Positions 7,388 through 16,676 of a DNA stretch of 46,100 bases are shown piece after piece (position 1 is the first letter of the stretch; each line of letters begins with the position of its first letter). This DNA is from Acetobacter pomorum. Lineage in GTDB: Bacteria; Pseudomonadota; Alphaproteobacteria; Acetobacterales; Acetobacteraceae. The stretch is taken from contig NZ_PEBQ01000147.1 of assembly GCF_002738225.1 (NCBI RefSeq), positions 1 to 46,100 on the forward strand. The letters are read 5' to 3'. The notes beneath the pieces are model-generated. The model saw nothing but the letters and a program-made list of their open reading frames with translations, searched no databases and was not told the origin of the DNA. The position numbers were made by a program, and so were the translations under genes.

Positions 7388-8134
7388 TCAGGCCAAATGG
7401 TCTTTCAGCCAGCTTTCCACGTTTTCAAGCAAGGCGCGTCCGCTGGCTTCATCTCTGGCTGGCGCGGGAAAGCAAGGGCCTGTTTCTATCTGATAGCGCA
7501 TGGGCAATGGCGGTTGTTTTAAAAATGACCAACCTTGAGACAGATAAGGTGAATCCGTTTTAATCAAAAGAGTTTGCACGGGCAGACGTGTGCGTTGGGC
7601 AATAGCTGCAAAGCCGGGTTGCATGGGGCTGGGCTCGGTGCCCGCGCGGGAACGGGTACCTTCAGGAAACAGCAACAACTGGTTGCCTTCCTTCAGGCGT
7701 TCAGAAGCCGGGCCAATCAATCGTAAAAGACTGTCATGGCGGATATATCCAGCAGTGCGCAATGTACTGCCCAAAGTAGGACGTTCCCAAATGGAGGCTT
7801 TGGTTACACATACCAGATGTGGAAGTGCAGAGGCGAGAATAAGGCTATCCAACCGTGAGGGATGGTTGGCAACCAGAATAACATTGTGAACGTCTTTAAG
7901 AGCATTAAGCCCTACAAGATTGCATTCCAGAATATTTGCCGCTTCAAGATAGCGCACCGCAACCCGCGCCATAAAACATAGCCACATCTGGCCTATTTTA
8001 CGGCGCTTTGCACCTTCTGGCAGCGCATGGCGGAGCAGGAAAGAGCCTGTATCCAGCACCAGAAAAATGATACCAATAACGGCAAGAGAGACATAAAACC
8101 GTAAGCTGATACCAAGCTTTGAAAATAACAACAT
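7388..8134 (-). CDS. PlsC-like lysophospholipid (1-acylglycerol-3-phosphate) acyltransferase
   Basis: Acyltransferase of the PlsC/LPLAT family, which transfers an acyl chain to a lysophospholipid at the inner membrane. The 248-aa protein starts with a hydrophobic anchor (about residues 8-35, YVSLAVIGIIFLVLDTGSFL). Motif I is NHPSRLD (HX4D, catalytic His and Asp); motif III is LLFPEGTRSR, which binds the phosphate. The spacing between them is normal. No strong Shine-Dalgarno is visible at the ATG at 8134. It could be the housekeeping PlsC or a paralogue that modifies other acylated molecules; nothing adjacent decides this. Confidence 0.85.
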   Translation of the reverse strand: MLLFSKLGISLRFYVSLAVIGIIFLVLDTGSFLLRHALPEGAKRRKIGQMWLCFMARVAVRYLEAANILECNLVGLNALKDVHNVILVANHPSRLDSLILASALPHLVCVTKASIWERPTLGSTLRTAGYIRHDSLLRLIGPASERLKEGNQLLLFPEGTRSRAGTEPSPMQPGFAAIAQRTRLPVQTLLIKTDSPYLSQGWSFLKQPPLPMRYQIETGPCFPAPARDEASGRALLENVESWLKDHLA

Positions 8135-8182
8135 GAGAATACAGTACAGCTTTGGCAGAAAGAAAAGGTAGAAATAAACTAT

Positions 8183-8218
8183 ACATTACGCCATTAAGCT
8201 TAAAGCACGGCGTAATGT
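8183..8218 (-). terminator. Terminator of the polA-SCO operon
   Basis: 10-bp perfect arms (8183-8192 / 8209-8218) with a 16-nt loop containing TTAAGCTTAA. The minus-strand sequence after it is T-rich. It lies 13 bp past the SCO-like stop. Confidence 0.7.
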
Positions 8219-8230
8219 GTTGGGCACAGA

Positions 8231-8851
8231 TTATTCACCATTCTGAGAGTGCATGATACGGCGTAGATCTTCTGCCATGTGGGCACTATCTGCGCGGGCA
8301 TCAATCATGCCCTTATAACTTACTTCCGGCCCCATCACCACAAACTGGGGAGACATGCGCATGGTATATGTCCATTCAGAATCAGGAACTTTTTCAATTG
8401 GTGCATGGTATTCCTTTGCCAGTTCAACCAATGCAAATGGGGCAGCCGTGCCACTTACAATGCGTGGGCCAATACTTTCACCATATTGGCGCAGGCGTTC
8501 TGCATCATCTCTATCAGGATCAAGACTTACAAAAATGATAACAGCGTTGTGTCTGCCACCTTCTACCTGATCTAGCTCTGCAGACATATTACGCAGGGCA
8601 GGGGCGCAGGCGTCTTCTGCGCAATGCGTGGCCCCGAAGAGAACAAGCATCCAACGGTTGCGGAAGGTTTGGTCTGTCATGGTGCCAGTGGTGGAATCCA
8701 TCAAACGGAAGGAGCCACCAACCTCGTTTCCGTAGGTGTTTAGATGTACGCCATGTTTTAAGGCCAGATGAGTGGCGGTGTAGCCGCCAGCAGCTGCCAG
8801 AGCCAATACGCCAAAAGTTAACAGGGCTATGCGTTTTCCTGCTGGTGTCAT
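8231..8851 (-). CDS. SCO1/SenC-like membrane-anchored thioredoxin-fold protein with altered metal site
   Basis: SCO proteins deliver copper to the CuA site of cytochrome c oxidase or act as thiol redox proteins. This 206-aa product has an N-terminal membrane anchor (residues 7-28), the SCO core VLFGATHC...C, the VIIFVSLDPDRD strand and a FALVELAKEYHAPIEKV stretch. Two ligand features are unusual. The cysteines are C77 and C82 (CAEDAC, spaced C-x4-C) rather than the normal C-x3-C. The conserved His normally found in a DHS-type motif near the C-terminus is replaced by a MRMSPQFVV segment. Copper binding may be lost or changed. The gene starts 4 nt after the polA stop and is probably co-transcribed with it. 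Confidence 0.75.
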   Translation of the reverse strand: MTPAGKRIALLTFGVLALAAAGGYTATHLALKHGVHLNTYGNEVGGSFRLMDSTTGTMTDQTFRNRWMLVLFGATHCAEDACAPALRNMSAELDQVEGGRHNAVIIFVSLDPDRDDAERLRQYGESIGPRIVSGTAAPFALVELAKEYHAPIEKVPDSEWTYTMRMSPQFVVMGPEVSYKGMIDARADSAHMAEDLRRIMHSQNGE

Positions 8852-8855
8852 GGTC

Positions 8856-11657
8856 TTAATGTGCCTCCGCCCAATTCTGGCCTATACCGGTTTCTACAAC
8901 CAGCGGTACAGCAAGATCAGCTGCTGCTTCCATAACATTTTTAATGATAAGCGCTACAGCTTCTGTGTCTGCTTCATCTGTTTCAAACAGAAGTTCGTCA
9001 TGCACCTGTAGCAGCATACGTGTTGCGCCAAACCCGGCTTTTTGCAAGGCAAGGGGCAAATGCACCATTGCACGTTTTATAATATCTGCCGCTCCCCCCT
9101 GTAAGGGAGCGTTAATTGCCTGTCTTTCAGCATATTGGCGTCTGGCAGCACTTTTTTCATGAATGCCCGGGACATAGCAGCGTCTGCCAAAAGGTGTGAG
9201 CACATAGCCATGCGTGCGTGCTTCCTCGCGCATGCGTTCCATGTAATCACGAATACCAGGGTAACGGGCGAAGTAGGCATCTATATAAGCGCGTGCTTCA
9301 CCTGCGGGAATACCAAGCTGTTTTCCCAGTCCAAAAGCCGAAATCCCATAAATAATGCCAAAGTTAATGGCTTTCGCGCGTCGCCGGGTAAGGGCGTCCA
9401 TCCCTTCTAGCGGGATATTGAAAACCTCTGACGCCGTGCGGGCGTGAATGTCCTGCCCCAGCTGAAACGCCTCACGCAATGCGGGAATATTGGCAACATC
9501 GGCCAGCAGCCGCAGTTCGATCTGCGAGTAGTCGGCAGAAATCAGCTTTTTGCCCGGTGGGGCAATAAAGGCCTGCCGGATGCGTGTGCCTTCTTCTGTG
9601 CGGACTGGAATATTTTGCAGGTTAGGGTCTGTAGATGAAAGGCGTCCAGTAGAGGTAATGGCCATCTGGAAGGATGTATGTACCCGATCATCCCGCCCGG
9701 CTTGGCGCAGCAGTGCATCTGTATAGGTGGATTTTAGCTTGGCAAGCTGACGCCATGCCAGAATGCGCGCTGGCAGATCCTGCCCCTGATCAGCCAGATC
9801 CTGCAAGACGGAGGAATCTGTGCTCCATGCGCCAGCTTTACCGCGTTTGCCGCCTTTCAGGCCCATTTCATCAAACAGAATCTCTCCCAGCTGTTTGGGG
9901 GAACCAATGTTGAATTGCCGTCCGGCGGCTTCATAAATGTCGTTTTCCATGCCCTGCATACGGGCTTCAAAATCCTTGGAAAGCCGATCAAGCTCTGCCC
10001 GATCTACGGCAATACCTGCTTTTTCCATATCGGCCAGAATGGCTGAAAGAGGACGCTCAATCTGTTCGTAAAGTGCCAGTGCTTTGTTGGTGCGTAGCGT
10101 AGGATGCAACACATGCCACAGGCGTAAGGTAACATCTGCATCTTCTGCCGCATATTTGGTGGCAGTTTCTACAGGTACGTGTGCAAATGGCATACGGTTG
10201 CGGCCAGTGCCTGTTACACTGTCATACGTTATGGGTGTGTGGTTTAAATGCAAGGCGGAAAGCTCATCCATGCCTTGCCCGTGCAACCCGGCAGACTGGC
10301 TGTAAGAGATCAGCATGGTATCATCTACAGCAGTGATGCTGGAAAGTGGAATGCCTGCGCGGTCCAGAATGAGCAGGTCAAACTTGGCGTTCTGGAAAAT
10401 CTTTAAAACGGCGTCATCCTGCAAAAGAGGCGCCAGAAGTTTAAGGGCTGCATCCACGGCAAGCTGTTCACCAGCCGGAGCTTCTAGCGTGCCTTCATGC
10501 CTTAACGGTACATAACAGGCTTTGCCCGGAGCGATTGCGATAGAAAACCCGACAATATTGGCCGCAAGCGGGTCCAATCCATCGGTTTCAGTATCAACAG
10601 CGCAAATACCAGCTTCCTGCGCGGCGCTGACCCATTTCTGTAACCCCTCTGCTGACCGCACAGTTTCATAATTGTGATATGGAGCGGAAATCACGGATTC
10701 ATCGGTGGCAGGTGGCGTATTTGCAGGTGTTGTCGCCCCGGCTACAGATGCAGCAGCAACCTTTCTGGCAGCCCGATGTGCATGGGCGCCAGAGGGGTGA
10801 CCAAGCCCCATACGGCTGAGAATGGAACGAAACCCCATACGGTCCAGCCAGTCTGCCAGCACCAGCATGTTCGGTTCACGCGTGCCAAGTTCCTCTACCG
10901 GCACGGGCAGGGGAACATCTGTGGCAAGAGTGACAAGCTGGAGGGAAATGCGTGCAGCATCCGCATGCTCAATAAGCATCTCGCGCCGCTTGGATTTTTT
11001 CATCTGGGGTGCGGCGTTTAAAACAGCTTCCAGCGTGCCATATTCCTGCACCAAGGCTGCTGCTGTTTTGGGGCCAACACCCGGCACGCCGGGCACGTTA
11101 TCTGTTGGGTCCCCCATCAGGGCCTGTACATCCACCACTTTCTCTGGGGGCACACCAAACTTGGTCTCTACTTCCGCAGGGCCAACAGGGGTCTGTTTGA
11201 TAGGATCCAGCATGCAAACGCCATCTCCCACCAATTGCATCAGATCCTTGTCTGAAGAAACAATGGTGCAAGTGCCCCCCTGTGCACGAATGGCCGTTGC
11301 ATAGGATGCAATCAGATCATCAGCTTCCCAACCGGGGAGTTCGATGCCCGGCACATTGAAGGCCTGTGTTGCCTCCCGGATCAGGCTGAACTGCGGGCGC
11401 AGGTCTTCAGGTGGTTCAGGCCGATGCGCTTTATACTGTGGGTAAATTTCTGAACGGAATGTCTGGCGGCTGGCATCAAACAATACGGCCAGATGCGTGC
11501 CAACATGGTCTTTTAACAGGCGGGCCAGCATGGTGGTGAAGCCATAAACGGCATTGACCGGAACACCTTCCGGGCTGGTCATGGGGGGAAGGGCGTGAAA
11601 GGCGCGGAAAATAAAGCCGCTGCCATCCACCAGAACCAGATGGGGTGTTTCTGTCAT
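8856..11657 (-). CDS. polA: DNA polymerase I
   Basis: Repair and Okazaki-fragment-processing polymerase of 933 aa. The N-terminal 5'-3' exonuclease/FEN domain (about 1-290) has LVDGSGFIFRAFHALPP, WEADDLIA and VPGVPGVGPKTA. The 3'-5' exonuclease domain (about 340-530) keeps its metal residues in AVDTETDGLDP and FDLLILDRA, so proofreading is probably active. The polymerase domain has DYSQIELRLLA (motif A), RRRAKAINFGIIYGIS (motif B) and QVHDELLFE (motif C). Start at the ATG at 11657 (MTETPHLVLVDG), as in homologues; the frame continues upstream to 11750 but adds a poorly conserved stretch. No strong ribosome-binding site is visible. It is followed within 4 nt by the SCO-like gene. Confidence 0.97.
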   Translation of the reverse strand: MTETPHLVLVDGSGFIFRAFHALPPMTSPEGVPVNAVYGFTTMLARLLKDHVGTHLAVLFDASRQTFRSEIYPQYKAHRPEPPEDLRPQFSLIREATQAFNVPGIELPGWEADDLIASYATAIRAQGGTCTIVSSDKDLMQLVGDGVCMLDPIKQTPVGPAEVETKFGVPPEKVVDVQALMGDPTDNVPGVPGVGPKTAAALVQEYGTLEAVLNAAPQMKKSKRREMLIEHADAARISLQLVTLATDVPLPVPVEELGTREPNMLVLADWLDRMGFRSILSRMGLGHPSGAHAHRAARKVAAASVAGATTPANTPPATDESVISAPYHNYETVRSAEGLQKWVSAAQEAGICAVDTETDGLDPLAANIVGFSIAIAPGKACYVPLRHEGTLEAPAGEQLAVDAALKLLAPLLQDDAVLKIFQNAKFDLLILDRAGIPLSSITAVDDTMLISYSQSAGLHGQGMDELSALHLNHTPITYDSVTGTGRNRMPFAHVPVETATKYAAEDADVTLRLWHVLHPTLRTNKALALYEQIERPLSAILADMEKAGIAVDRAELDRLSKDFEARMQGMENDIYEAAGRQFNIGSPKQLGEILFDEMGLKGGKRGKAGAWSTDSSVLQDLADQGQDLPARILAWRQLAKLKSTYTDALLRQAGRDDRVHTSFQMAITSTGRLSSTDPNLQNIPVRTEEGTRIRQAFIAPPGKKLISADYSQIELRLLADVANIPALREAFQLGQDIHARTASEVFNIPLEGMDALTRRRAKAINFGIIYGISAFGLGKQLGIPAGEARAYIDAYFARYPGIRDYMERMREEARTHGYVLTPFGRRCYVPGIHEKSAARRQYAERQAINAPLQGGAADIIKRAMVHLPLALQKAGFGATRMLLQVHDELLFETDEADTEAVALIIKNVMEAAADLAVPLVVETGIGQNWAEAH

Positions 11658-11786
11658 ACTGATGCAAACCGTGTAAGCGGAGGGGAAGGCAGAAAAAAAG
11701 CCATAGGGTTTGGATATGCCCCTTGGGTTTTGATGTCCAGCGCTGGACATCTGGCTTTCTGAAAAAGGCGTTCAGGCCCAAAACAG

Positions 11787-11818
11787 GCTTATACCCCGGC
11801 TGGAGCCGAGGTATAAGC
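11787..11818 (-). terminator. Terminator after ilvE
   Basis: Stem of 9 + 4 bp with one C/A mismatch (11787-11800 / 11805-11818) and a TGGA loop, 29 bp beyond the ilvE stop. The minus strand continues CTGTTTTGGG. Confidence 0.65.
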
Positions 11819-11847
11819 TGCATATTTACAGGCAGGGGATAGGCAAC

Positions 11848-12948
11848 TTACCCAATTTTTTTTACCCAGCCATGCGGGTCTTTTGCACGTCCAAACTGGA
11901 TGTCGCACAAAGCTTTGCGCAGTTTACTGGTCACTTCACCTGTCTGGCCATTGCCAATGGTGCAGCCGCCTTCGGTACTTTTAAATGTGCCAATGGGCGT
12001 TACAACAGCAGCAGTGCCACAAGCAAAAACCTCTTTCAGCTTGCCAGAATCGGCATCGCCATAAAGCTGATCAATGGAATAGCGTTCTTCCTTGACCTTC
12101 ATGCCGCTATCACGCGCCAAGGTCAGAAGAGAATCACGCGTTATGCCATGCAGGATGGTGCCACTGTCCAGCGGAGGTGTTTGCAAGGTGCCATCTTCAA
12201 ACACCATCATCACGTTCATACCGCCCATTTCTTCCAGCCAGCGGCGTTCCTGCGCGTCAAGGAACAGAACCTGATGGCAGCCGTGTTCCTTGCCTTCCAT
12301 CTGGGCTGTCAGGCTGGCGGCATAGTTACCACCACATTTGGCCGTGCCCGTGCCCCCGCGAGAGGCACGTACAGTGCGTTCTTCCACCCATACGGAAACC
12401 GGACCGGCATCCTTGGAGAAATATTCACCCGCGGCACAGGCAATCACGATGAACTTGAACTCAGATGCAGGCTTCACGCCAAGAGCGGCTTCCGTTGCAA
12501 TCATGAAAGGGCGGATATACAGCGTGCCAACTTCAGGCTTGGGCACCCAGTCCTTATCCAGTTTTACAAGCTGGGTGACTGCATCCAGAAACAGTTCTTC
12601 GGGCACCTGCGCCATGGCCATGCGTTCAGCAGAATGGCGGAAACGGCGAGCATTGGCATCGGGGCGGAAAAGCTGCACACTGCCATCTGGAGCGCGATAG
12701 GCTTTCATGCCCTCAAAAATTTCCTGCGCGTAGTGCAATACGGAAGCGGCAGGGTCCAGCATGAGCGGTTGGCGAGGCAGGATTTCAGCAGAATGCCAGC
12801 CTTTACCTTCCGTGTAGGTGACAACAGCCATGTGGTCGGTAAAAACGCGGCCAAAACCCGGATTGGCCAGCATGGCTTCCCGCTCTGCTGCGGGCGTGAT
12901 GTCTGTTTTGCGGGTAATCTTGAAGGCGGTGTCAGATTCGGTGGTCAT
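11848..12948 (-). CDS. ilvE: Branched-chain amino acid aminotransferase
   Basis: PLP enzyme (fold type IV) that interconverts Leu, Ile and Val with their 2-oxo acids, using glutamate/2-oxoglutarate in the cytoplasm. The 366-aa length fits the long BCAT subgroup, with FGRVFTDHM, LHYAQEIFEGMKAYR, the active-site lysine K204 in GGTGTAKCGGNYAAS, and EEMGGMNVMMVFEDG. The ATG at 12948 fits homologous N-termini; a GTG at 12966 is in frame but would place the GGAG site inside the gene. A hairpin terminator follows it and separates it from polA. It is divergent from selO. Confidence 0.95.
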   Translation of the reverse strand: MTTESDTAFKITRKTDITPAAEREAMLANPGFGRVFTDHMAVVTYTEGKGWHSAEILPRQPLMLDPAASVLHYAQEIFEGMKAYRAPDGSVQLFRPDANARRFRHSAERMAMAQVPEELFLDAVTQLVKLDKDWVPKPEVGTLYIRPFMIATEAALGVKPASEFKFIVIACAAGEYFSKDAGPVSVWVEERTVRASRGGTGTAKCGGNYAASLTAQMEGKEHGCHQVLFLDAQERRWLEEMGGMNVMMVFEDGTLQTPPLDSGTILHGITRDSLLTLARDSGMKVKEERYSIDQLYGDADSGKLKEVFACGTAAVVTPIGTFKSTEGGCTIGNGQTGEVTSKLRKALCDIQFGRAKDPHGWVKKIG

Positions 12949-13226
12949 GGGTTCTGCTGTCTCCACGGCGCAGGGGTCTGAACCAGATAGTCTGGTGGCT
13001 CCGTTGCCTCGGTTCTTTTTTTGCTTTCAGACGTTCTTATATCTGGTCTGAGTTGGCTCGCTTGATAGGGCTTTTCCTATCATGTTCGCGCTTTATGTGC
13101 CAGAGAGCCAGATAGGCATGTCCTGTGGGGCGGGTTTGCATCTGGCGGGCTGGGTGGCCGGTTTCAGCCGAGCAGGCTGTTATTGGGCCAAATGGGCACG
13201 TCCGTCTTTTTCTGGAGAAATGCGTT
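12949..13226. other. Divergent ilvE-selO intergenic region
   Basis: 278 nt without a convincing gene. It contains a 7-bp hairpin TGATAGG/CCTATCA at 13063-13082. The half next to selO is GC-rich with several GGC/GCC blocks that could fold, but no known leader motif is recognised. Confidence 0.35.
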
Positions 13227-14690
13227 ATGGCACCACTTCCTTTCCAACAAAGCTATGCGGCATTGCCAGAGAGGTTTTATGCCAATGTGCCTCTTTCCCC
13301 GGCGCCAGATCCCAAGCTGATCCGGTTGAATAATGCTTTGGCAGAACAACTTGGGTTGGATGCACAGTGGTTAGCCAGCCCGCAGGGTGTGGCGATGTTG
13401 TCTGGCAGCACAATGCCAGAAGGTGTGAATCCGCTTTCCATGGTTTATGCGGGCCATCAGTTTGGCAGCTTTAATCCTCAGTTGGGAGATGGCCGCGCCC
13501 TGTTGTTGGGGGATGTGCAGGATGCGCGGGGCCAAGTGTGGGAAGTACAGCTTAAAGGTTCTGGTCCCACACCGTTTTCTCGTAGTGGAGATGGACGCGC
13601 TGTGCTGGGCCCCGTGCTGCGTGAATATGTGGTGAGCGAAGCCATGCACGCCTTGGGTATTCCCACAACCCGTGCGCTGGCTGCCGTAAAAACGGGCATG
13701 ACTGTTTTACGTGAAACCATGTTGCCCGGTGCTGTGCTGGCGCGTGTGGCCTCCAGCCATATTCGGGTTGGCACATTTCAGTATTTTGCATCACGGCAGG
13801 ACTTGGCCGGACTGCGGCTTTTGGCGGATTTTGCCATTGCCCGGCATTATCCCCAAGTTGCACAAGCGCCTGCGCCATATTTGGCATTTTTGCAGCAGGT
13901 TATTGCGGCTCAGGCCAACCTTATCGCGCAGTGGATGCTGGTTGGGTTTATTCATGGTGTGATGAATACCGATAATATGGCTGTATCTGGAGAAACCATA
14001 GATTATGGCCCCTGCGCTTTTATGGATCAGTATGACCCTAATACCGTGTTCAGTTTTATTGATGAACGCGGGCGTTACGCTTTCACCAACCAGCCAACCA
14101 TTGCCCTATGGAATCTGACACGTCTGGCAGAAGCTCTCCTACCGCTTCTTTCTGAGGATGAAGATGAAGGCGTGACCTTGGCCGGGCAGGCGCTTGAGCA
14201 GTTTGGTGGGATATTCCATGGCGCATATTTTGCAGGATTGCGGGCAAAACTTGGCCTGAAAACACAGCAGGTAGGGGATGAAACATTCTTTCATGCATTG
14301 TTTGATCAGATGCATAAACAGCAGGCAGATTTCACCAACACGTTCCGCAGCTTGAGTGATGAACGTGTGATAAGCGGCAACTATTTGCCAGACACGCTGG
14401 CGGGTATGCAGCCATGGCTGGCCCAATGGCGTCAGCGGTTAGCGCAGGAAGGAGAGGAAGCGCCAGCGGTGCGTGCAGAACATATGCGCCGTGTAAACCC
14501 ATGTTACATTCCACGGAATCATCTGATGGAAGCCATGATAAACGCTGCTGTGGATAAAGATGATTACTCGCTATTTGAGACCATGCTGCGTTTGACAGCT
14601 TCACCTTATACAGAACAGGAAGGGATGGCGCGTTACACGCAGCCTCCGCAGCCTGAAGAGCGTGTCAGATATACATTTTGCGGAACGTAA
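13227..14690 (+). CDS. selO: SelO/YdiU-family protein AMP-transferase (pseudokinase fold)
   Basis: SelO proteins have a kinase-like fold with inverted ATP binding and AMPylate Ser/Thr/Tyr of target proteins, linked to redox control in E. coli. The 487-aa protein shows VYAGHQFGSFNPQLGDGRA, VQLKGSGPTPFSRSGDGRA, REYVVSEAMHALGIPTTR, then HGVMNTDNM and IDYGPCAFMD, which hold the catalytic Asn/Asp and the DFG-like aspartate. It ends in FCGT, with Cys third from the end; this is the position of the bacterial redox Cys that is selenocysteine in mitochondrial homologues. Start at the ATG at 13227 with GGAG 9 nt upstream; the frame extends to 13125 without support. It is divergent from ilvE and converges on the ABC transporter genes. 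Confidence 0.93.
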   Translation: MAPLPFQQSYAALPERFYANVPLSPAPDPKLIRLNNALAEQLGLDAQWLASPQGVAMLSGSTMPEGVNPLSMVYAGHQFGSFNPQLGDGRALLLGDVQDARGQVWEVQLKGSGPTPFSRSGDGRAVLGPVLREYVVSEAMHALGIPTTRALAAVKTGMTVLRETMLPGAVLARVASSHIRVGTFQYFASRQDLAGLRLLADFAIARHYPQVAQAPAPYLAFLQQVIAAQANLIAQWMLVGFIHGVMNTDNMAVSGETIDYGPCAFMDQYDPNTVFSFIDERGRYAFTNQPTIALWNLTRLAEALLPLLSEDEDEGVTLAGQALEQFGGIFHGAYFAGLRAKLGLKTQQVGDETFFHALFDQMHKQQADFTNTFRSLSDERVISGNYLPDTLAGMQPWLAQWRQRLAQEGEEAPAVRAEHMRRVNPCYIPRNHLMEAMINAAVDKDDYSLFETMLRLTASPYTEQEGMARYTQPPQPEERVRYTFCGT

Positions 14691-14707
14691 TAAGAAAACA
14701 CCGTGCG

Positions 14708-15514
14708 TTATATGCAATCTGTTATGACGATGAAGTGATGGTTATCGGGTGTGGTTTCAACGCGTGCTTCTACACGGTACACTGTGCGCAGCAGATCTGG
14801 CGTTAAAACCTCTGTTGGAGGGCCAGAGGCGATAATACGACCTTTGTGCAGCACACACACCAGATCACATAGATTCAATGCGATGTTCAGATCATGGAGC
14901 ACCATGAGTGTCACAAGATTATTTTTGCGGGTAATCTGTGTGAGCAACTTTGTAACGGCATACTGATAATGCAGATCCAATGCGCTCAGGGGTTCATCCA
15001 GCAACAATGCGTGGGGCTGGCGGCCAAGAGCTTGTGCCAAACCAATAAGCTGACGTTGACCTCCAGAAAGTTCATTCAGTTTGCGTAATGCCAGATGGGC
15101 AATATTAAACTGTTCCAGCAGATGCAATGAAACCCGAATGTTTTCCTCATTCGGAGCATCTGCAAAACTGTGTCTGTGAGACATAATGCGTTTTGCAGCC
15201 AGCATGGCTTCCAGTGCTGTGATGTTGACGGGCGCAGGAAGAGCTTGCGGAAGGTACAGGCAATGCTGGGAGCGTTCAGGCAAACGCAGCTTGGCAAGTT
15301 GAATATTATCTAGAGTGATGCAGCCCTGAGCAGGCAATAACCCGCTCATGGCGCGCAGCAAGGTGGATTTTCCGCTCCCATTTGGCCCCAGAAGGGCACA
15401 GATACGTCCATGCGGAAAGCAAGGTGTTGTTAGATCATGCAACACCATATTGCGCCCATAATGAACGGTAAGGTTTTGTGCCATCAGGCCAGAAACAGGT
15501 TTGCCAGTGTTCAT
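14708..15514 (-). CDS. Iron/heme/cobalamin-type ABC transporter ATP-binding protein (FecE/HmuV-like)
   Basis: 268-aa ATPase with Walker A GPNGSGKST (43-51), Q-loop region LYLPQALPA, signature LSGGQRQ (149-155), Walker B ALLLDEP with D-loop SALD (169-180) and switch HDLNIAL. These features and the C-terminal EARVETTPD stretch fit ATPases of siderophore, heme or B12 importers. Its ATG overlaps the permease stop in an ATGA (15511-15514), so the two are translationally coupled. No substrate-binding protein or TonB receptor is next to the pair, so the substrate cannot be named. Reading upstream of 15514 in this frame gives only shadow sequence of the permease gene. Confidence 0.92.
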   Translation of the reverse strand: MNTGKPVSGLMAQNLTVHYGRNMVLHDLTTPCFPHGRICALLGPNGSGKSTLLRAMSGLLPAQGCITLDNIQLAKLRLPERSQHCLYLPQALPAPVNITALEAMLAAKRIMSHRHSFADAPNEENIRVSLHLLEQFNIAHLALRKLNELSGGQRQLIGLAQALGRQPHALLLDEPLSALDLHYQYAVTKLLTQITRKNNLVTLMVLHDLNIALNLCDLVCVLHKGRIIASGPPTEVLTPDLLRTVYRVEARVETTPDNHHFIVITDCI

Positions 15515-16629
15515 ACCATTGGCCTCTGTTTGAGGATAATGGCCAGAAAAAATGGAATGCCAACCAAGGATGTAATAATGCCAAGAGGCACAATAATGCC
15601 TGGGACCAAAATACGTGCAACCAGAGCAGAAACAGACAGAATAAGCGCGCCGGTCAATAAACTGCCGGGTAGGCTGAAATGATGGTCCTCTCCCACCAAA
15701 CGGCGTGCGATATGAGGGGCCACTAACCCAACAAATCCAATAACGCCCACAAAAGCAACGGAAAGAGCGCATAGCAGGCTGATACGTAGCAGAGCTGCGC
15801 GCCGGAGATGAGGAACATCTATACCAAGGCTGGCTGCTCGCTCTTCTCCCATCTGTAACAATGTGAGGCCGCCAGCGGCCCGGAGAGAGAACGGGAAAAT
15901 AAGAGCCAGACTGCCTGCCAACAAAGCCAGTGTGGCCCATGTGGCACGGCTAAGGCTTCCCAATGTCCAGAAAACCAGATCTTGTAGTGTATCTTCACTG
16001 GCAACAAATTGCATAAGGGCGACAAGAGACTGAAATGAGAAAACCAGAGCAACGCCACACAAAATAATCGTGCTGGTATCGGCCTGTCGCAACCGGGTGA
16101 GCAGATCCAAAGCAAAAACGGAAAATACGGAAAATATAAAGGCACAGCCAGCGACAAGCCAGTTATCTGGCACGCCAGGAATATGCCATTGCAGCACAAT
16201 AGCTAAAGAGGCTCCAAATGCGCCGGCAGCAGAAACGCCCAAGGTAAAAGGGCTTGCTAATGGATTGGCCAGAACTGTTTGCATTTCTGCGCCTGCCAAA
16301 CCAAGTGCGCCACCAACACAAGCTGCCATAAGGGCGTAGGGCATGCGAATTTGCCAGACAATAATAGCCGTTTGCTGCGGTACGGAAGCTGAATTAAAAA
16401 GTGTCTGCAAAAACAGTGCTGGAGAGAGATGGGAGGGGCCCACCAGAAAATTGGCTCCTAGTGACAAGATAACGCCTATGGTCAGACAGCCAAGGACAAG
16501 CAGCCGTTTGTAAATGCTGGTACGATATGTTGCCTGCACCACAGTGATATCTGGCAACATGTCTTTGGGGCTTGGCATGGTATCCTGTGCTTGACGCTGC
16601 GCAGAGGAAAAGGCTTTGTGCATTTTCAT
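15511..16629 (-). CDS. FecCD-family ABC transporter permease (iron-siderophore/heme/B12 type)
   Basis: Polytopic inner-membrane permease of the BtuC/FhuB/FecCD fold with about ten predicted helices in 372 residues. Family motifs include RMPYALMAACVGGALGLAGAEMQ.VL.NPLASPF.LGVSAGA-like segments, the cytoplasmic EERAASLGID coupling helix, and VAFVGVIGFVGLVAPHIAR. The start at 16629 (MKMHKAFSS) has AAGGA a few nt upstream; an in-frame ATG at 16644 and a codon at 16707 are alternatives, and the latter would overlap rluD on the opposite strand. First gene of a two-gene unit with the downstream ATPase; divergent from rluD. Confidence 0.92.
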   Translation of the reverse strand: MKMHKAFSSAQRQAQDTMPSPKDMLPDITVVQATYRTSIYKRLLVLGCLTIGVILSLGANFLVGPSHLSPALFLQTLFNSASVPQQTAIIVWQIRMPYALMAACVGGALGLAGAEMQTVLANPLASPFTLGVSAAGAFGASLAIVLQWHIPGVPDNWLVAGCAFIFSVFSVFALDLLTRLRQADTSTIILCGVALVFSFQSLVALMQFVASEDTLQDLVFWTLGSLSRATWATLALLAGSLALIFPFSLRAAGGLTLLQMGEERAASLGIDVPHLRRAALLRISLLCALSVAFVGVIGFVGLVAPHIARRLVGEDHHFSLPGSLLTGALILSVSALVARILVPGIIVPLGIITSLVGIPFFLAIILKQRPMV

Positions 16630-16676
16630 CTTTTCCTTCTGCATGAAACTTGAAAAACGGATAGGTATTGGCACAG

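Noticed and set aside
11872..12981. 369-aa plus-strand ORF
   Set aside because: It is antisense to ilvE in a register that mirrors its codons, has no domain signature, and ilvE is unambiguous.
15515..15940. N-terminal extension of the ABC ATPase reading frame
   Set aside because: The residues are a shadow of the permease gene; the ATG at 15514 sits in a normal ATGA overlap and gives a standard-length ATPase.
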